Positions 1 through 7,235 of a stretch of DNA of 12,456 nt are shown here, in pieces (positions within the stretch are counted from its first letter, which is position 1; the number at the start of each line of letters is the position of its first letter). Below the pieces are notes generated by a model that was not told the origin of the DNA, made no database searches, and saw nothing but the letters and a program-made list of their open reading frames with translations. The stretch comes from Alphaproteobacteria bacterium (GTDB taxonomy: Bacteria; Pseudomonadota; Alphaproteobacteria; Sphingomonadales; Sphingomonadaceae): contig JAQGLH010000206.1 of NCBI GenBank assembly GCA_028293005.1, positions 1 through 12,456 of the forward strand. Direction: 5' to 3'. The translations under genes and the position numbers were made by a program.

Positions 1-2
1 TG

Positions 3-1301
3 CTCACCGCCAGCCTCGTCGGTACCGGCATCGAATTCTACGATTTCTATATCTACGCGACTGCGGCGTCGCTGGTGTTCGGCCGCTTGTTCTTTCCGGC
101 GAGTTCCGCCTCGGCGCAATTGCTCGCTTCCTACGCCAGCTTCGGCCTTGCCTTCCTTGCCCGTCCGCTCGGCGCCAGCCTGTTCGGCCATTTCGGCGAC
201 CGCATCGGCCGCAAGTCGACCCTCGTCGCTTCGCTGCTGCTGATGGGCGGCTCGACCACTGCCATCGCCTTCCTTCCAACCTATCAGACCGCGGGCTGGC
301 TCGCGCCGCTCTTGCTGTGCATCCTGCGTGTCGGCCAGGGCCTCGGGCTCGGCGGCGAATGGGGCGGCGCGGCGTTGCTCGCGGTCGAGAACGCGCCGCC
401 CGGTTGGCGTGCGCGCTTCGGCATGTTTCCGCAGCTCGGCGCGCCGGTGGGCTTCCTCGCGGCCAACGGCCTGTTCCTGATCCTCGGGTTGACCTTGACC
501 GCCGACGAGTTTCGCGAATGGGGCTGGCGGATCCCGTTCCTGCTCAGTGCCGTGCTGGTAGCGCTCGGCCTGTGGATTCGGCTCAAGCTCACCGAAACCC
601 CCGCCTTCGAAGCCGCGATCGCCGAAAAGGCGCCGCCGCGCATTCCGCTCGCCACGCTGATGCGCCACCATTGGCGGGAGACTTTGGCCGGCACCTTCAC
701 CGCCGTCGCCTGCTTCGCGATCTTCTACATCGCCACCGCTTTCGCACTCGGCTACGGGACGACCACGCTTGGTTATCCGCGCGAGACCTTCCTCAGCGTG
801 CAATTGGGCGCGATCCTGTTCCTCGCGGTCGGCATCCTCCTCTCCGGCTGGTTGTCGGACCGCTATGACCCGCGGCTGATCCTGATGGCGGGATGCCTCG
901 GCACGATCCCGGTCGGCCTGTTGCTGTCGGCCTTCCTCGGCAGCGGATCTCTGGTGCTGATCTTATTCTACCTGTCGCTCGCCTTGCTGCTGATGGGCTT
1001 TGTCTACGGACCGCTCGGCGACTGGCTGCCGGGCCTTTTCCCCCCGCAGGTGCGCTACACCGGGGCCTCGGTGGCGTTTACCCTCGGCGGCATTCTCGGC
1101 GGCGCGCTCGCCCCCATCATCTCGCAATGGCTCGCCGATAATGGCGGTTTGTTCTGGGTCGGCGTTTACCTCAGTGCCGCCGCCGCCGTCAGCTTTGCCG
1201 CCTTGTGGTTGGCGGGCCGCGGGGGGAGCGAGACTTTCTCGATCGAGGCGCAGCCGAAAAGCCTTAATCCGAATTCCCATTTCACACTGGACGATCGCTA
1301 A
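3..1301 (+). CDS. MHS-family MFS transporter (5' end outside window)
   Basis: This is a proton-coupled inner-membrane transporter of the major facilitator superfamily, metabolite:H+ symporter (MHS) branch, whose members take up dicarboxylates, shikimate, aromatic acids or osmolytes. The frame is open from the first bases, and the family signature GTGIEFYDFYIYATAA lies at its start, so the true start is upstream of the window. A GTG at 75 would fall inside the first membrane helix and is not the start. The loop 2-3 motif GHFGDRIGRK is at visible residues 62-71. The MHS motif RVGQGLGLGGEWGGA is at 109-123, and hydrophobic segments run through to about residue 410. The visible part is 432 residues, close to a whole family member, so only a short N-terminus is missing. 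It converges on egtB with a gap of about 31 bp. The substrate is not determinable, and neither neighbouring operon identifies it. Confidence 0.9.
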   Translation, partial: LTASLVGTGIEFYDFYIYATAASLVFGRLFFPASSASAQLLASYASFGLAFLARPLGASLFGHFGDRIGRKSTLVASLLLMGGSTTAIAFLPTYQTAGWLAPLLLCILRVGQGLGLGGEWGGAALLAVENAPPGWRARFGMFPQLGAPVGFLAANGLFLILGLTLTADEFREWGWRIPFLLSAVLVALGLWIRLKLTETPAFEAAIAEKAPPRIPLATLMRHHWRETLAGTFTAVACFAIFYIATAFALGYGTTTLGYPRETFLSVQLGAILFLAVGILLSGWLSDRYDPRLILMAGCLGTIPVGLLLSAFLGSGSLVLILFYLSLALLLMGFVYGPLGDWLPGLFPPQVRYTGASVAFTLGGILGGALAPIISQWLADNGGLFWVGVYLSAAAAVSFAALWLAGRGGSETFSIEAQPKSLNPNSHFTLDDR

Positions 1302-1332
1302 GCCGGACCTCGGCCTCGCCGGCAGCGCTGGG

Positions 1333-2535
1333 TCAGTCCGGATCGTCGGCGAGCCGGATGCCGGAGAACATCCAGCGCGCCGCCGGCGGGAAGAAATTGC
1401 GGTAGCTGAGGCGTGCGTGGCCGGTCGGCGTGGCCGACGATCCGCCGCGCAGCACCATCTGATTGATCATGAACTTGCCGTTATATTCGCCGACCGCACC
1501 TTCGGACGGCTTGAAGCCGGGGTAGGCGACATAGGGGGAGCTGGTCCATTGCCACGCGATCTTGTCGACCTGGCGCGGACCGCCCGCGGCAACCGCCACC
1601 TCCCACTCCGCCTCGGTCGGCAGCCGGCAATTCGACCAGCGCGCGAATGCATCGGCTTCATAATAGCTGACGTGGAGCACCGGCTCGTCGGGGTGAACCG
1701 CGGCACGGCCGCCCAGCGTGAACTGGCTCCAGCCGGTGTCGTCGCGGCGCCAGTAGAGCGGCGCCTCCCACCCTTCGCTCTGCACGGTCGCCCAGCCATC
1801 CGACAGCCATAACTCGGGCCGGCGGTAGCCGCCGTCGTCGAGGAACGCGATATAGTCGCCGGCGGTCACGAGGCCGTTGGCGATGCGATAAGGCTCGATC
1901 CATGTCCGGTGGCGAGGACCTTCATTGTCGAATGCGAACCCGGTCCCGTCGTGGCCGATCATGCACAACCCGCCGGGATGCTGCCACCAGGCCCGCGGCG
2001 GCGGCGGCTCGTGCACACCGGTTGCCGAATCCGCGAAGATGGGATCGAGGGGATTGCACGACAGCACATGCTTGATGTCCATCAGGATCAATTCCTGATG
2101 CTGCTGCTCATGCTGCAGGCCAAGCTCGATCAGCTCGGCCAGTTCGGAGCCATTCGTCTCGATCAGCCGCGCCATTCCGGCGTCGACATGGCGGCGATAG
2201 GCACGCACCTGGTCGAGCGACGGACGCGACAGCATGCCGCGCTGGTGGCGCGGATGGCGCTCGCCGACGCCGACATAATAAGAATTGAATAGGATCGCAT
2301 AGGCCGCGTCGAACGGCAGATAGTCCCGAAGGCTGGGGATCAGCAGGAACGTCTCGAAAAACCAGCTGCTGTGCGCCAGATGCCATTTGGTCGGGCTGAC
2401 ATCGGGCATCGACTGGATCTGGCAATCCTCGGCGGAAAGCGGCGCCGCGAGCGCTTCGCTCCCGCTTCGGACCTCGCGATAGCGCTCGAGCAGCGCCGCA
2501 TTGCGATCGCCGCCGAGAAGCCGCGCGAGGATCAT
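1333..2535 (-). CDS. egtB: Ergothioneine biosynthesis sulfoxide synthase EgtB
   Basis: EgtB is the non-heme iron, O2-dependent enzyme that joins a thiol donor (cysteine or gamma-glutamylcysteine) to C2 of hercynine in ergothioneine synthesis. The 400-residue protein has an N-terminal DinB-like domain and a C-terminal formylglycine-generating-enzyme fold. The expected iron ligands are visible: H55 in WHLAHSSWFFE, and H142 and H146 in HEQQHQE. The C-terminal domain shows WQWTSSPY (328-335), RGGS (363-366), SYRNFFPP (377-384) and SGIRLA (391-396). The frame stays open upstream to 2619, but the ATG at 2535 overlaps the egtD stop as ATGA, matches the family N-terminus and is the natural start. It is the second gene of an egtD-egtB operon and probably translationally coupled. 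The thiol donor is not deducible here, and no egtA, egtC or egtE lies in the window. Confidence 0.95.
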   Translation of the reverse strand: MILARLLGGDRNAALLERYREVRSGSEALAAPLSAEDCQIQSMPDVSPTKWHLAHSSWFFETFLLIPSLRDYLPFDAAYAILFNSYYVGVGERHPRHQRGMLSRPSLDQVRAYRRHVDAGMARLIETNGSELAELIELGLQHEQQHQELILMDIKHVLSCNPLDPIFADSATGVHEPPPPRAWWQHPGGLCMIGHDGTGFAFDNEGPRHRTWIEPYRIANGLVTAGDYIAFLDDGGYRRPELWLSDGWATVQSEGWEAPLYWRRDDTGWSQFTLGGRAAVHPDEPVLHVSYYEADAFARWSNCRLPTEAEWEVAVAAGGPRQVDKIAWQWTSSPYVAYPGFKPSEGAVGEYNGKFMINQMVLRGGSSATPTGHARLSYRNFFPPAARWMFSGIRLADDPD

Positions 2536-3533
2536 GGCTCCAGCTTCGATCCGTCGGCCTGCCAGACGTGCAGGCTGAAAAGCTGGTCGGGGTCGCTCCA
2601 CACCGCCATTGGCTCCCATCCCGAAGCGCGCGCCAGCAAGCGCGCTTCCTCCGGCCGGTATTTATAGCTGTTCTCGGTGTGGATTGTCTCGCCCGCCTTC
2701 ATCGCGAAGTGCCGGCCGGCCGCCTGGAAGCTGAGGTCCTCGCTCGCCGCGAGATGCATCTCGATCCGGCCCAGCGCATCGTGCCAGACCGCCTGATGCT
2801 CGAACAGCTCGACTGGAATATCGCCGTCGAGCTCGTTGTTGATGCGGTGCAGCAGGTTGAGGTTGAACGCCGCGGTCACTCCGGCGGCGTCGTCATAGGC
2901 CGCTTCGATCAAGCGCGGATTCTTGCGCAGGTCGATACCGATCACGAGCCGAGCGTCGGCGCCGAGCGTCGCTGCGAAGCTGCGCAGCAGGTCCACCGCC
3001 TGCGCCGGCGCGAAATTGCCGATCGTCGAGCCGGGGAAGAAGCCGAGCATAGCGCTCGTACCGATCTCATCGGGCAGGCGCAGCGGCCGCGTGAAGTCGC
3101 CCGCGACTGGAAGCACCCTGAGATGCGGATAGGCTTTCGCGAGGCGCGTTGCGGCGTCGGCCAGGAACGGGCCGGAGATGTCGATCGGAACGTAGGTGTC
3201 GGTCCTCGCCGCGGCGAGCAGCAGCGGCGTCTTGACCGATGAGCCTGAACCGAATTCCACCACCGTGCGGCCGGTGCCGGTGAAACGCGCGATATCGGCG
3301 CCGTGCGCACGCAGCAGCGCGGTTTCGGTCCGCGTCGGATAATATTCGGGGAGCTGGGTGATCTCCTCGAACAGCTCGGAGCCGCGCCGATCGTAGAAGA
3401 AGCGCGCCGGGATCACCTTTTGCGGCTGGGCGAGGCCGGCGAGCGCCGCCTGCTGGAAATCGCCGACCACCTCGTCGATAAGCTGCGACAACTTCCGCCC
3501 TCTCCCCCGCGAGACATCCTCTCTCAGCCCCAT
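2532..3533 (-). CDS. egtD: L-histidine N-alpha-methyltransferase EgtD
   Basis: EgtD is the SAM-dependent enzyme that trimethylates histidine to hercynine, the first step of ergothioneine synthesis. The chosen product is 333 residues, near the family's usual length of about 320. The SAM-binding loop VVEFGSGSSVKT is at 91-102. Histidine-pocket signatures equivalent to those of mycobacterial EgtD are present: PEYYPTR (62-68), STIGNF with N173, AYDDAAGVTAAFN around 212-224, and HTENSY with E287 and S289. The frame continues upstream to 3623, but that would run into the divergent LysR gene and lacks family similarity, so the ATG at 3533 is preferred, although no strong Shine-Dalgarno sequence precedes it. 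The TGA at 2534-2532 overlaps the egtB ATG by 4 nt. The promoter must lie in or beyond the short gap to the LysR gene. Confidence 0.95.
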   Translation of the reverse strand: MGLREDVSRGRGRKLSQLIDEVVGDFQQAALAGLAQPQKVIPARFFYDRRGSELFEEITQLPEYYPTRTETALLRAHGADIARFTGTGRTVVEFGSGSSVKTPLLLAAARTDTYVPIDISGPFLADAATRLAKAYPHLRVLPVAGDFTRPLRLPDEIGTSAMLGFFPGSTIGNFAPAQAVDLLRSFAATLGADARLVIGIDLRKNPRLIEAAYDDAAGVTAAFNLNLLHRINNELDGDIPVELFEHQAVWHDALGRIEMHLAASEDLSFQAAGRHFAMKAGETIHTENSYKYRPEEARLLARASGWEPMAVWSDPDQLFSLHVWQADGSKLEP

Positions 3534-3581
3534 TTGATGCAAGTCAGGGTGTTTCGCAACCCAGCCCCTCGCAGGCCAGTG
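3534..3581. promoter_or_regulatory. Divergent egtD / LysR intergenic control region
   Basis: Only about 48 bp separate the chosen egtD start (minus strand) from the chosen LysR start (plus strand). LysR regulators commonly bind such divergent gaps, and both promoters would have to overlap here or extend into the coding 5' ends. I see a weak dyad GTT-TCGC-AAC at about 3550-3559, flanked by GGGT/ACCC (3547-3550 and 3559-3562). No convincing sigma-70 boxes stand out. Assignment as a control region rests on position more than on motif. Confidence 0.35.
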
Positions 3582-4520
3582 ATGGACTCGCCTCATGCGC
3601 CTGCATATGCGCAGCTGGTGCATTGGAACGATCTCCAGGTCTTTCTCGCTGTCGCACGCTTCGGCCAGCTGGCCCGCGCCGCGGCGGCACTCGGCGTCGA
3701 TGCCACCACCGTCGGCCGCCGGCTACGCCGCCTCGAGCAGGAGCTCGAGCAGACCTTGTTCGAGCAGACCCGCGTCGGCCAGACCTTGACCGAGGCGGGC
3801 GAGCGCCTGCTCCTCCGGGTCGAGGCGATGGAGCATGCCGCGAGCGAGATCGGCAACAAGCCCGCCGACGGCCAAGGGCTCAGCGGGCTGCTCCGGATCA
3901 GCGTCTCCGAGGGGTTTGGAACCTGGTTCGTCGCACAGCATCTCAGATCGTTCACCGAAGCGAACCCCGGCCTCACGGTCGATCTCGTCGCGAACAGCGG
4001 CTTTCTCAGCCCGTCGCGCCGCGAGACCGATGTCGCCGTGCTGCTCGCCCGGCCGCGCAAGGGGCCGCTCGTCAGTCGGAAGTTGTCCGATTATTGCCTT
4101 CGTCTCTACGCGTCGCGCGCCTATCTAGAGCGGCACGCCGGGATGATCGACGATGCCGCCGAGCTGCGCGCGCATCCCTTGATCGGCTACATCCCCGATT
4201 TCATCTACGCTCCCGAGCTGCGCTACATGGACGATGTCGCGCCGGGGCTGGCGCTGACGATCCGCAGCTCGAGCATCAATGCCCAGTATCGGCTCACCGC
4301 GGCCGGAGCGGGCATTTCGGTGCTGCCCTGCTTCATCGGCGACGAGGATCCGCAACTCGTGCGGATCGTGCCCGACGTGCGGATCATGCGCTCGTTCTGG
4401 CTGGTGACGCACGAGGATACCCGCCGGCTCGGGCGGATCGTCGCATTCTCCGAGTGGATGACCGACCTCGTCCAGCGCCAACGCGAGCGGTTGTTGGGGC
4501 GCGATCGGCTGCCCGGATGA
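3582..4520 (+). CDS. LysR-family transcriptional regulator
   Basis: This is a LysR-type DNA-binding regulator of 312 residues. The winged helix-turn-helix spans about residues 15-75: WNDLQVFLAVARFGQLARAA, then LGVDATTVGRRLRRLEQEL, then the wing ending in LTEAGERLL. A linker helix and an effector-binding domain (about 102-295) follow. The helix-turn-helix is of the subgroup with a GRRL recognition helix. The effector domain carries no clue to the ligand that I can read. The ATG at 3582 gives the normal short LysR N-terminus, whereas an in-frame ATG at 3537 would nearly abut egtD. No strong Shine-Dalgarno sequence is seen before either. It is transcribed divergently from egtDB, so it may control that operon. 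It is separated by 135 bp from the reductase gene downstream and could also act on it. Confidence 0.9.
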   Translation: MDSPHAPAYAQLVHWNDLQVFLAVARFGQLARAAAALGVDATTVGRRLRRLEQELEQTLFEQTRVGQTLTEAGERLLLRVEAMEHAASEIGNKPADGQGLSGLLRISVSEGFGTWFVAQHLRSFTEANPGLTVDLVANSGFLSPSRRETDVAVLLARPRKGPLVSRKLSDYCLRLYASRAYLERHAGMIDDAAELRAHPLIGYIPDFIYAPELRYMDDVAPGLALTIRSSSINAQYRLTAAGAGISVLPCFIGDEDPQLVRIVPDVRIMRSFWLVTHEDTRRLGRIVAFSEWMTDLVQRQRERLLGRDRLPG

Positions 4521-4655
4521 TTCTGGGCCAAGCGCCTGACGACGCGGCGTGCGAAGGTCGCTGCTTGCAACCGGCCGTTTTGCCTGCGAACGGGCGCTGC
4601 GACCGCCGAAACCTTCGGGCGAATGATTGGGGGATGATGGTGTGGAGAGAGCGAC
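4521..4655. other. Intergenic region before the reductase gene
   Basis: This 135-bp gap lies between the LysR stop and the reductase start. It ends in a good Shine-Dalgarno sequence, GGAGAG (4644-4649), six bases before the ATG. A small hairpin CCGAA-acc-TTCGG lies at 4606-4618. No clear promoter boxes were recognised, and no copy of the motif found before the Rieske gene occurs here. Confidence 0.4.
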
Positions 4656-5888
4656 ATGCAGCAGTTTGACGTCCTGATCGTCGGCGCCGGCCACGGCGGA
4701 GCGCAGGCGGGGATCGCGCTTCGGCAGCAAAAGTTCGAAGGCAGTATCGCGATCGTCGGCGACGAGCCCGAGCTGCCCTACGAACGGCCGCCGCTTTCGA
4801 AGGATTATCTCGCCGGCGCCAAGGAATTCGAGCGGCTGCTGATCCGGCCGGCTGCTTATTGGGAAGAACGTGGCGTGGCGATGCTCCGCGGCCGTGTCGT
4901 CTCGGTCGATCCGCAATCCCATCGGGTCACCCTCGCTGACGGTCAGACGATCGGCTACGGTTCGTTGATCTGGGCGGCGGGCGGCAGCGCGCGGCGCCTG
5001 AGCTGCGCCGGCGGAGATTTCTCGCGAGTCCACACGATCCGCTGCCGCGCCGACGTCGAGCGGATGAAGGCGGAGCTTCCCGCGGTCGACCGGACGGTGG
5101 TGATCGGCGGCGGCTATATCGGCCTCGAGGCGGCTGCGGTGCTGACCAAGCTTGGCAAACAGGTCGTTCTGCTCGAGGCGCTCGACCGCGTGCTCGCGCG
5201 TGTCGCCGGCGAGCCGCTGTCGCGTTTCTACGAGGCCGAGCATCGCGCCCACGGCGTCGATCTCAGGACCGGAGTCACGGTTGACTGCATCGTCGGCGAG
5301 GACGGCAAGGCGAGCGGCGTGCGGCTTGGCGACGGCACGATCATTCCCGCCGACATGGTGATCGTCGGCATCGGCATCGTCCCGGATGTCGAGCCGCTTG
5401 CCGCCGCCGGCGCGCGTGTCTCGAACGGCGTCGAGGTCGACGAATTTTGCCGCACCAGCCTGCCCGACATCTATGCGGTCGGCGATTGCGCGGCGCACCA
5501 CAACCGCTTCGCACGCGGCGCCGTGCTGCGGCTCGAATCGGTCCAGAACGCAAACGACCAGGCGACGACCGCCGCCAGGGCGATCGTCGGTGAGCCGGTG
5601 GCTTATGATGCGGTGCCCTGGTTCTGGTCGGACCAATATGACCTCAAGCTCCAGACCGTCGGCCTGTCGCTCGGCTATGACGATGTCGTCGTGCGCGGCG
5701 ATCCGTCTGCACGCAGCTTTTCGGTTGTCTATCTGCGCGAGGGCCAGGTGATCGCGCTCGACTGCGTCAACCTGCCGCGCGACTATGTCCAGGGCCGCAA
5801 GCTCGTCGTCGAAGCCATGAGCCCCGACCGCGCCCACCTCGCCGATCCGGCGAAACCGCTGAAGGAATTATATGCAGCGGCCGGATAG
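4656..5888 (+). CDS. FAD-dependent NAD(P)H:ferredoxin reductase
   Basis: This cytoplasmic flavoprotein passes electrons from NAD(P)H to a [2Fe-2S] ferredoxin that feeds a Rieske oxygenase or a cytochrome P450. It belongs to the rhodocoxin/putidaredoxin reductase-like family, and its 410 residues are the usual length. The N-terminal FAD loop GAGHGG is at 10-15. [12 protein letters not shown] (41-52) is a family hallmark. The nucleotide-binding loop [13 protein letters not shown] is at 148-160, with an acidic residue after the second strand (LLEA, 172-175) suggesting preference for NADH. The second FAD motif DIYAVGDCA is at 271-279, and the C-terminal domain begins around [14 protein letters not shown]. 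The start is well supported by GGAGAG at 4644-4649. It lies 2.3 kb upstream of the Rieske gene on the same strand and could be its reductase, but no ferredoxin gene accompanies it, so the pairing is inferred. Confidence 0.9.
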   Translation: MQQFDVLIVGAGHGGAQAGIALRQQKFEGSIAIVGDEPELPYERPPLSKDYLAGAKEFERLLIRPAAYWEERGVAMLRGRVVSVDPQSHRVTLADGQTIGYGSLIWAAGGSARRLSCAGGDFSRVHTIRCRADVERMKAELPAVDRTVVIGGGYIGLEAAAVLTKLGKQVVLLEALDRVLARVAGEPLSRFYEAEHRAHGVDLRTGVTVDCIVGEDGKASGVRLGDGTIIPADMVIVGIGIVPDVEPLAAAGARVSNGVEVDEFCRTSLPDIYAVGDCAAHHNRFARGAVLRLESVQNANDQATTAARAIVGEPVAYDAVPWFWSDQYDLKLQTVGLSLGYDDVVVRGDPSARSFSVVYLREGQVIALDCVNLPRDYVQGRKLVVEAMSPDRAHLADPAKPLKELYAAAG

Positions 5889-5910
5889 CGATGGCGCACT
5901 CCCCCTTCCC

Positions 5911-6004
5911 GTTCGGCTGAGCCCGTCGAAGCCCTTTGCTGTTGTTGATGCACCAGCTCACGCTCCAGGAGCGAAGCGACGGCCTTCGACGGCCTCAGCC
6001 GAAC
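5911..6004. repeat. REP-like long inverted repeat
   Basis: Two 24-nt arms, 5911-5934 and 5981-6004, are reverse complements with only two mismatches. They contain the core GTTCGGCTGAG...CCGTCGAAG. The 46-nt interior has its own 13-nt palindrome, CGCTCC-a-GGAGCG, at 5961-5973. Elements with this core are widespread between genes in sphingomonads (recalled knowledge, not searched). The folded RNA would be a strong cruciform between the reductase and ABM genes and may terminate transcription or stabilise mRNA ends. There is no T-tract. Confidence 0.75.
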
Positions 6005-6071
6005 AAGAAATAGGCGCTTCCCTCGTCGCACGAAGCGCGGCAGGTGATGAACCGGACCAAGAATGCTGACC

Positions 6072-6079
6072 AGGGAGAG
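6072..6079 (+). promoter_or_regulatory. Ribosome binding site of the ABM-domain gene
   Basis: AGGGAGAG lies four bases before the ATG at 6084 and decides that start over an in-frame ATG at 6063, which has no comparable site. Confidence 0.7.
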
Positions 6080-6083
6080 CACC

Positions 6084-6383
6084 ATGATCCTTGAAATCGC
6101 CCAGATCGAGATCAAACCCGGCAGCACCGAGGATTTCGAGGCCGGCGTGAGCGCTGCCGAGCCCTTGTTTCGCGCGGCGCGCGGTTGCCGCAGCTTCTCG
6201 CTGCATCGCTCGATCGAGCATCCCGCGCGCTATCGCCTGATCGTCGGCTGGGACAAAGTCGACGATCATATGGTTGGTTTCCGCGAATCCCCGGCCTTCC
6301 ACGAATGGCGCACGCTGGTCGCCGACTGTTTCGCGGCACCGGCGCAGGTCGAGCATGTCGAAAAGGTGGTCGACGGCTTTTGA
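6084..6383 (+). CDS. Small ABM-fold (antibiotic biosynthesis monooxygenase) domain protein
   Basis: This 99-residue protein has the dimeric alpha-beta barrel pattern of the ABM superfamily. An edge strand ILEIAQIEIKPG (2-13) is followed by a helix with a C-terminal GCRSFSLHRSIEHPARY stretch (35-50), the strand RLIVGWDKVDDH (51-62) and a final helix and strand, VEHVEKVVDGF. Family members range from cofactor-free quinol monooxygenases to heme-handling and purely structural proteins, so the fold is clear but the reaction is not. The start is fixed by AGGGAGAG at 6072-6079. It sits between the ferredoxin reductase and a TetR regulator, upstream of an aromatic ring-hydroxylating operon, so a role in oxidising or binding a catechol or quinone intermediate is plausible but inferred. 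A short hairpin follows the stop. Confidence 0.8.
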   Translation: MILEIAQIEIKPGSTEDFEAGVSAAEPLFRAARGCRSFSLHRSIEHPARYRLIVGWDKVDDHMVGFRESPAFHEWRTLVADCFAAPAQVEHVEKVVDGF

Positions 6384-6390
6384 CTCCGAA

Positions 6391-6407
6391 CGGGCGATGG
6401 ACGCCCG
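6391..6407 (+). terminator. Short GC hairpin after the ABM gene
   Basis: CGGGCG-ATGGA-CGCCCG forms a perfect 6-bp stem with a 5-nt loop, eight bases after the stop codon. No T-run follows, so if it ends transcription it does so weakly, or it only protects the mRNA end. Confidence 0.3.
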
Positions 6408-6509
6408 GTGCAAGCCGTTGCCGGGGCGCGTCCGCGCGCCATTGAAATTGATACTGATAGGCGTAGACAGAGACGCATATCGCGGGCGCTGTTTGAGAAA
6501 GAATTGCCG

Positions 6510-7127
6510 ATGTCAGTGGCTCAAGTTCGCACCCACGCGGATACTCCCCGCATCGCCGAGTTCATCGATGCGGCTTCGCGCCTGATCGCTCAGCAGGGCT
6601 ACGACCGGACATCGGTGCGCGACATCGCGCAGGCGATCAATCTCACCTCCGGCACGATGTTCTATCACTTCAAGACCAAGGACGATCTGCTCGAAGCGGT
6701 GATCTGCAAGGGGATCAACGACGGCATCACCCATATGAACGAAGCGCTCGGCCGCGCACGCGGCGGCTCGCTCGAACGCTTCCTCGCGCTCGTCACTGCG
6801 CATATCGGCGTCGTCCATGGCGAGCTGCGCCACGTCCATCGCGTCTGGATCCGCGAATGGGACCGCCTCAGCCCGGAGGCGCGGCTTCGCCTCCGCCCGA
6901 TGGCTGAACAATATCGCGCGGTGCTCGACAATCTGCTCCTCGCGTTGACCGAGGAGGGTCATTTGCAGACCGACCCGGCAACCGCTCGGCATCTGCTGCT
7001 GCCCGCGCTCAACTGGACGACGGCCTGGGCCGACTTACCCGACGAACGCGCGCGCGCTGCTCGCCGAGCAGATTTGCGCGGCGATCCTCAACCAGCCGGT
7101 CGAAACATTTCGCGCGCTCCTGCGTAA
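6510..7127 (+). CDS. TetR-family regulator with a frameshifted C-terminus
   Basis: This is a TetR-type transcriptional regulator. Helix-turn-helix residues lie at about 17-60: AEFIDAASRLIAQQGYDRTS, then VRDIAQAINLTSGTMFYHFK, then TKDDLLEAV. The ligand-binding domain is recognisable up to LNWTTAW (167-173). The ATG at 6510 gives the family N-terminus. The frame is open back to 6408, but that part is Arg-rich and unlike the family. As read, the protein has 205 residues and ends in an odd Arg/Pro-rich tail. A sensible C-terminus, ALLAEQICAAILNQPVETF and onward, lies one frame over and ends at the TGA at 7144-7146, so the gene carries a frameshift or a sequence error between about 7020 and 7057. 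It directly precedes the Rieske operon promoter and is its most likely local regulator, probably a repressor. The ligand is unknown. Confidence 0.85.
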   Translation: MSVAQVRTHADTPRIAEFIDAASRLIAQQGYDRTSVRDIAQAINLTSGTMFYHFKTKDDLLEAVICKGINDGITHMNEALGRARGGSLERFLALVTAHIGVVHGELRHVHRVWIREWDRLSPEARLRLRPMAEQYRAVLDNLLLALTEEGHLQTDPATARHLLLPALNWTTAWADLPDERARAARRADLRGDPQPAGRNISRAPA

Positions 7128-7146
7128 GGAAGCCGAAGGCGCGTGA
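7057..7146 (+). other. Out-of-frame remnant of the TetR C-terminus
   Basis: Read in the frame of the TGA at 7144-7146, this stretch encodes LLAEQICAAILNQPVETF followed by RALLRKEAEGA, a typical amphipathic last helix of a TetR protein. It is out of frame with the upstream TetR coding sequence. The junction lies near the alternating CGCGCGCGCGC run at 7047-7057, a plausible place for a one-base slip. Confidence 0.75.
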
Positions 7147-7172
7147 CCCCTGTGCCGCGTCTGGCGGCCTGC

Positions 7173-7199
7173 TTGACTGATCGCTTGATTAATTATAAC
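7173..7199 (+). promoter_or_regulatory. Candidate promoter of the Rieske (ipf-like) operon
   Basis: TTGACT (7173-7178) and TATAAC (7194-7199), 15 bases apart, resemble sigma-70 -35 and -10 boxes in an AT-rich island within GC-rich DNA. They lie 37 bases before the Rieske gene start. The spacer is slightly short. The same bases contain a motif repeated at the window's end (separate entry), so the operator would cover the promoter, as expected for repression. Confidence 0.5.
7174..7194. promoter_or_regulatory. Putative operator, copy 1
   Basis: A 21-bp block that is 17/21 identical to 12433-12453. Its core CTGATCGCTTGATTAA consists of two similar 8-mers in tandem. It overlaps the candidate promoter boxes and lies immediately after the TetR gene. 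Binding by that TetR protein is inferred. Confidence 0.5.
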
Positions 7200-7225
7200 A
7201 GCCGTTGGTCACGCTCGACGATTAT

Positions 7226-7230
7226 GGAGA
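7226..7230 (+). promoter_or_regulatory. Ribosome binding site deciding the Rieske alpha start
   Basis: GGAGA starts ten bases upstream of the ATG at 7236 and supports that start. The alternative in-frame starts at 7143 and 7224 have no such site, and the one at 7143 would place the promoter island inside the coding sequence. Confidence 0.7.
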
Positions 7231-7235
7231 CGGAT

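Larger units (their letters stand above)
5889..6083. other. Noncoding gap carrying a REP-like inverted repeat
   Basis: These 195 bases hold no convincing gene. An open frame at 5872-6069 is just the repeat read through, with low-complexity composition. The centre is an inverted repeat (listed separately), and a ribosome binding site for the next gene lies at the right end. No clear promoter was recognised. Confidence 0.6.

Noticed and set aside
1302..1332. Terminator between the convergent transporter and egtB genes
   Set aside because: Only loose GC complementarity (CCGGA/TCCGG) across the gap and gene ends, with no compact stem and no T-run.
3735..3785. Repeated GAGCAG units in the LysR gene
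   Set aside because: They encode the Glu/Gln-rich segment after the helix-turn-helix (LEQELEQTLFEQT), ordinary for this family, and are not a tandem repeat of interest.
4125..5837. Long open frame on the minus strand opposite the LysR 3' end and the reductase
   Set aside because: Same cause: two well-supported genes on the plus strand cover it, and the product is rich in R, D and A without motifs.
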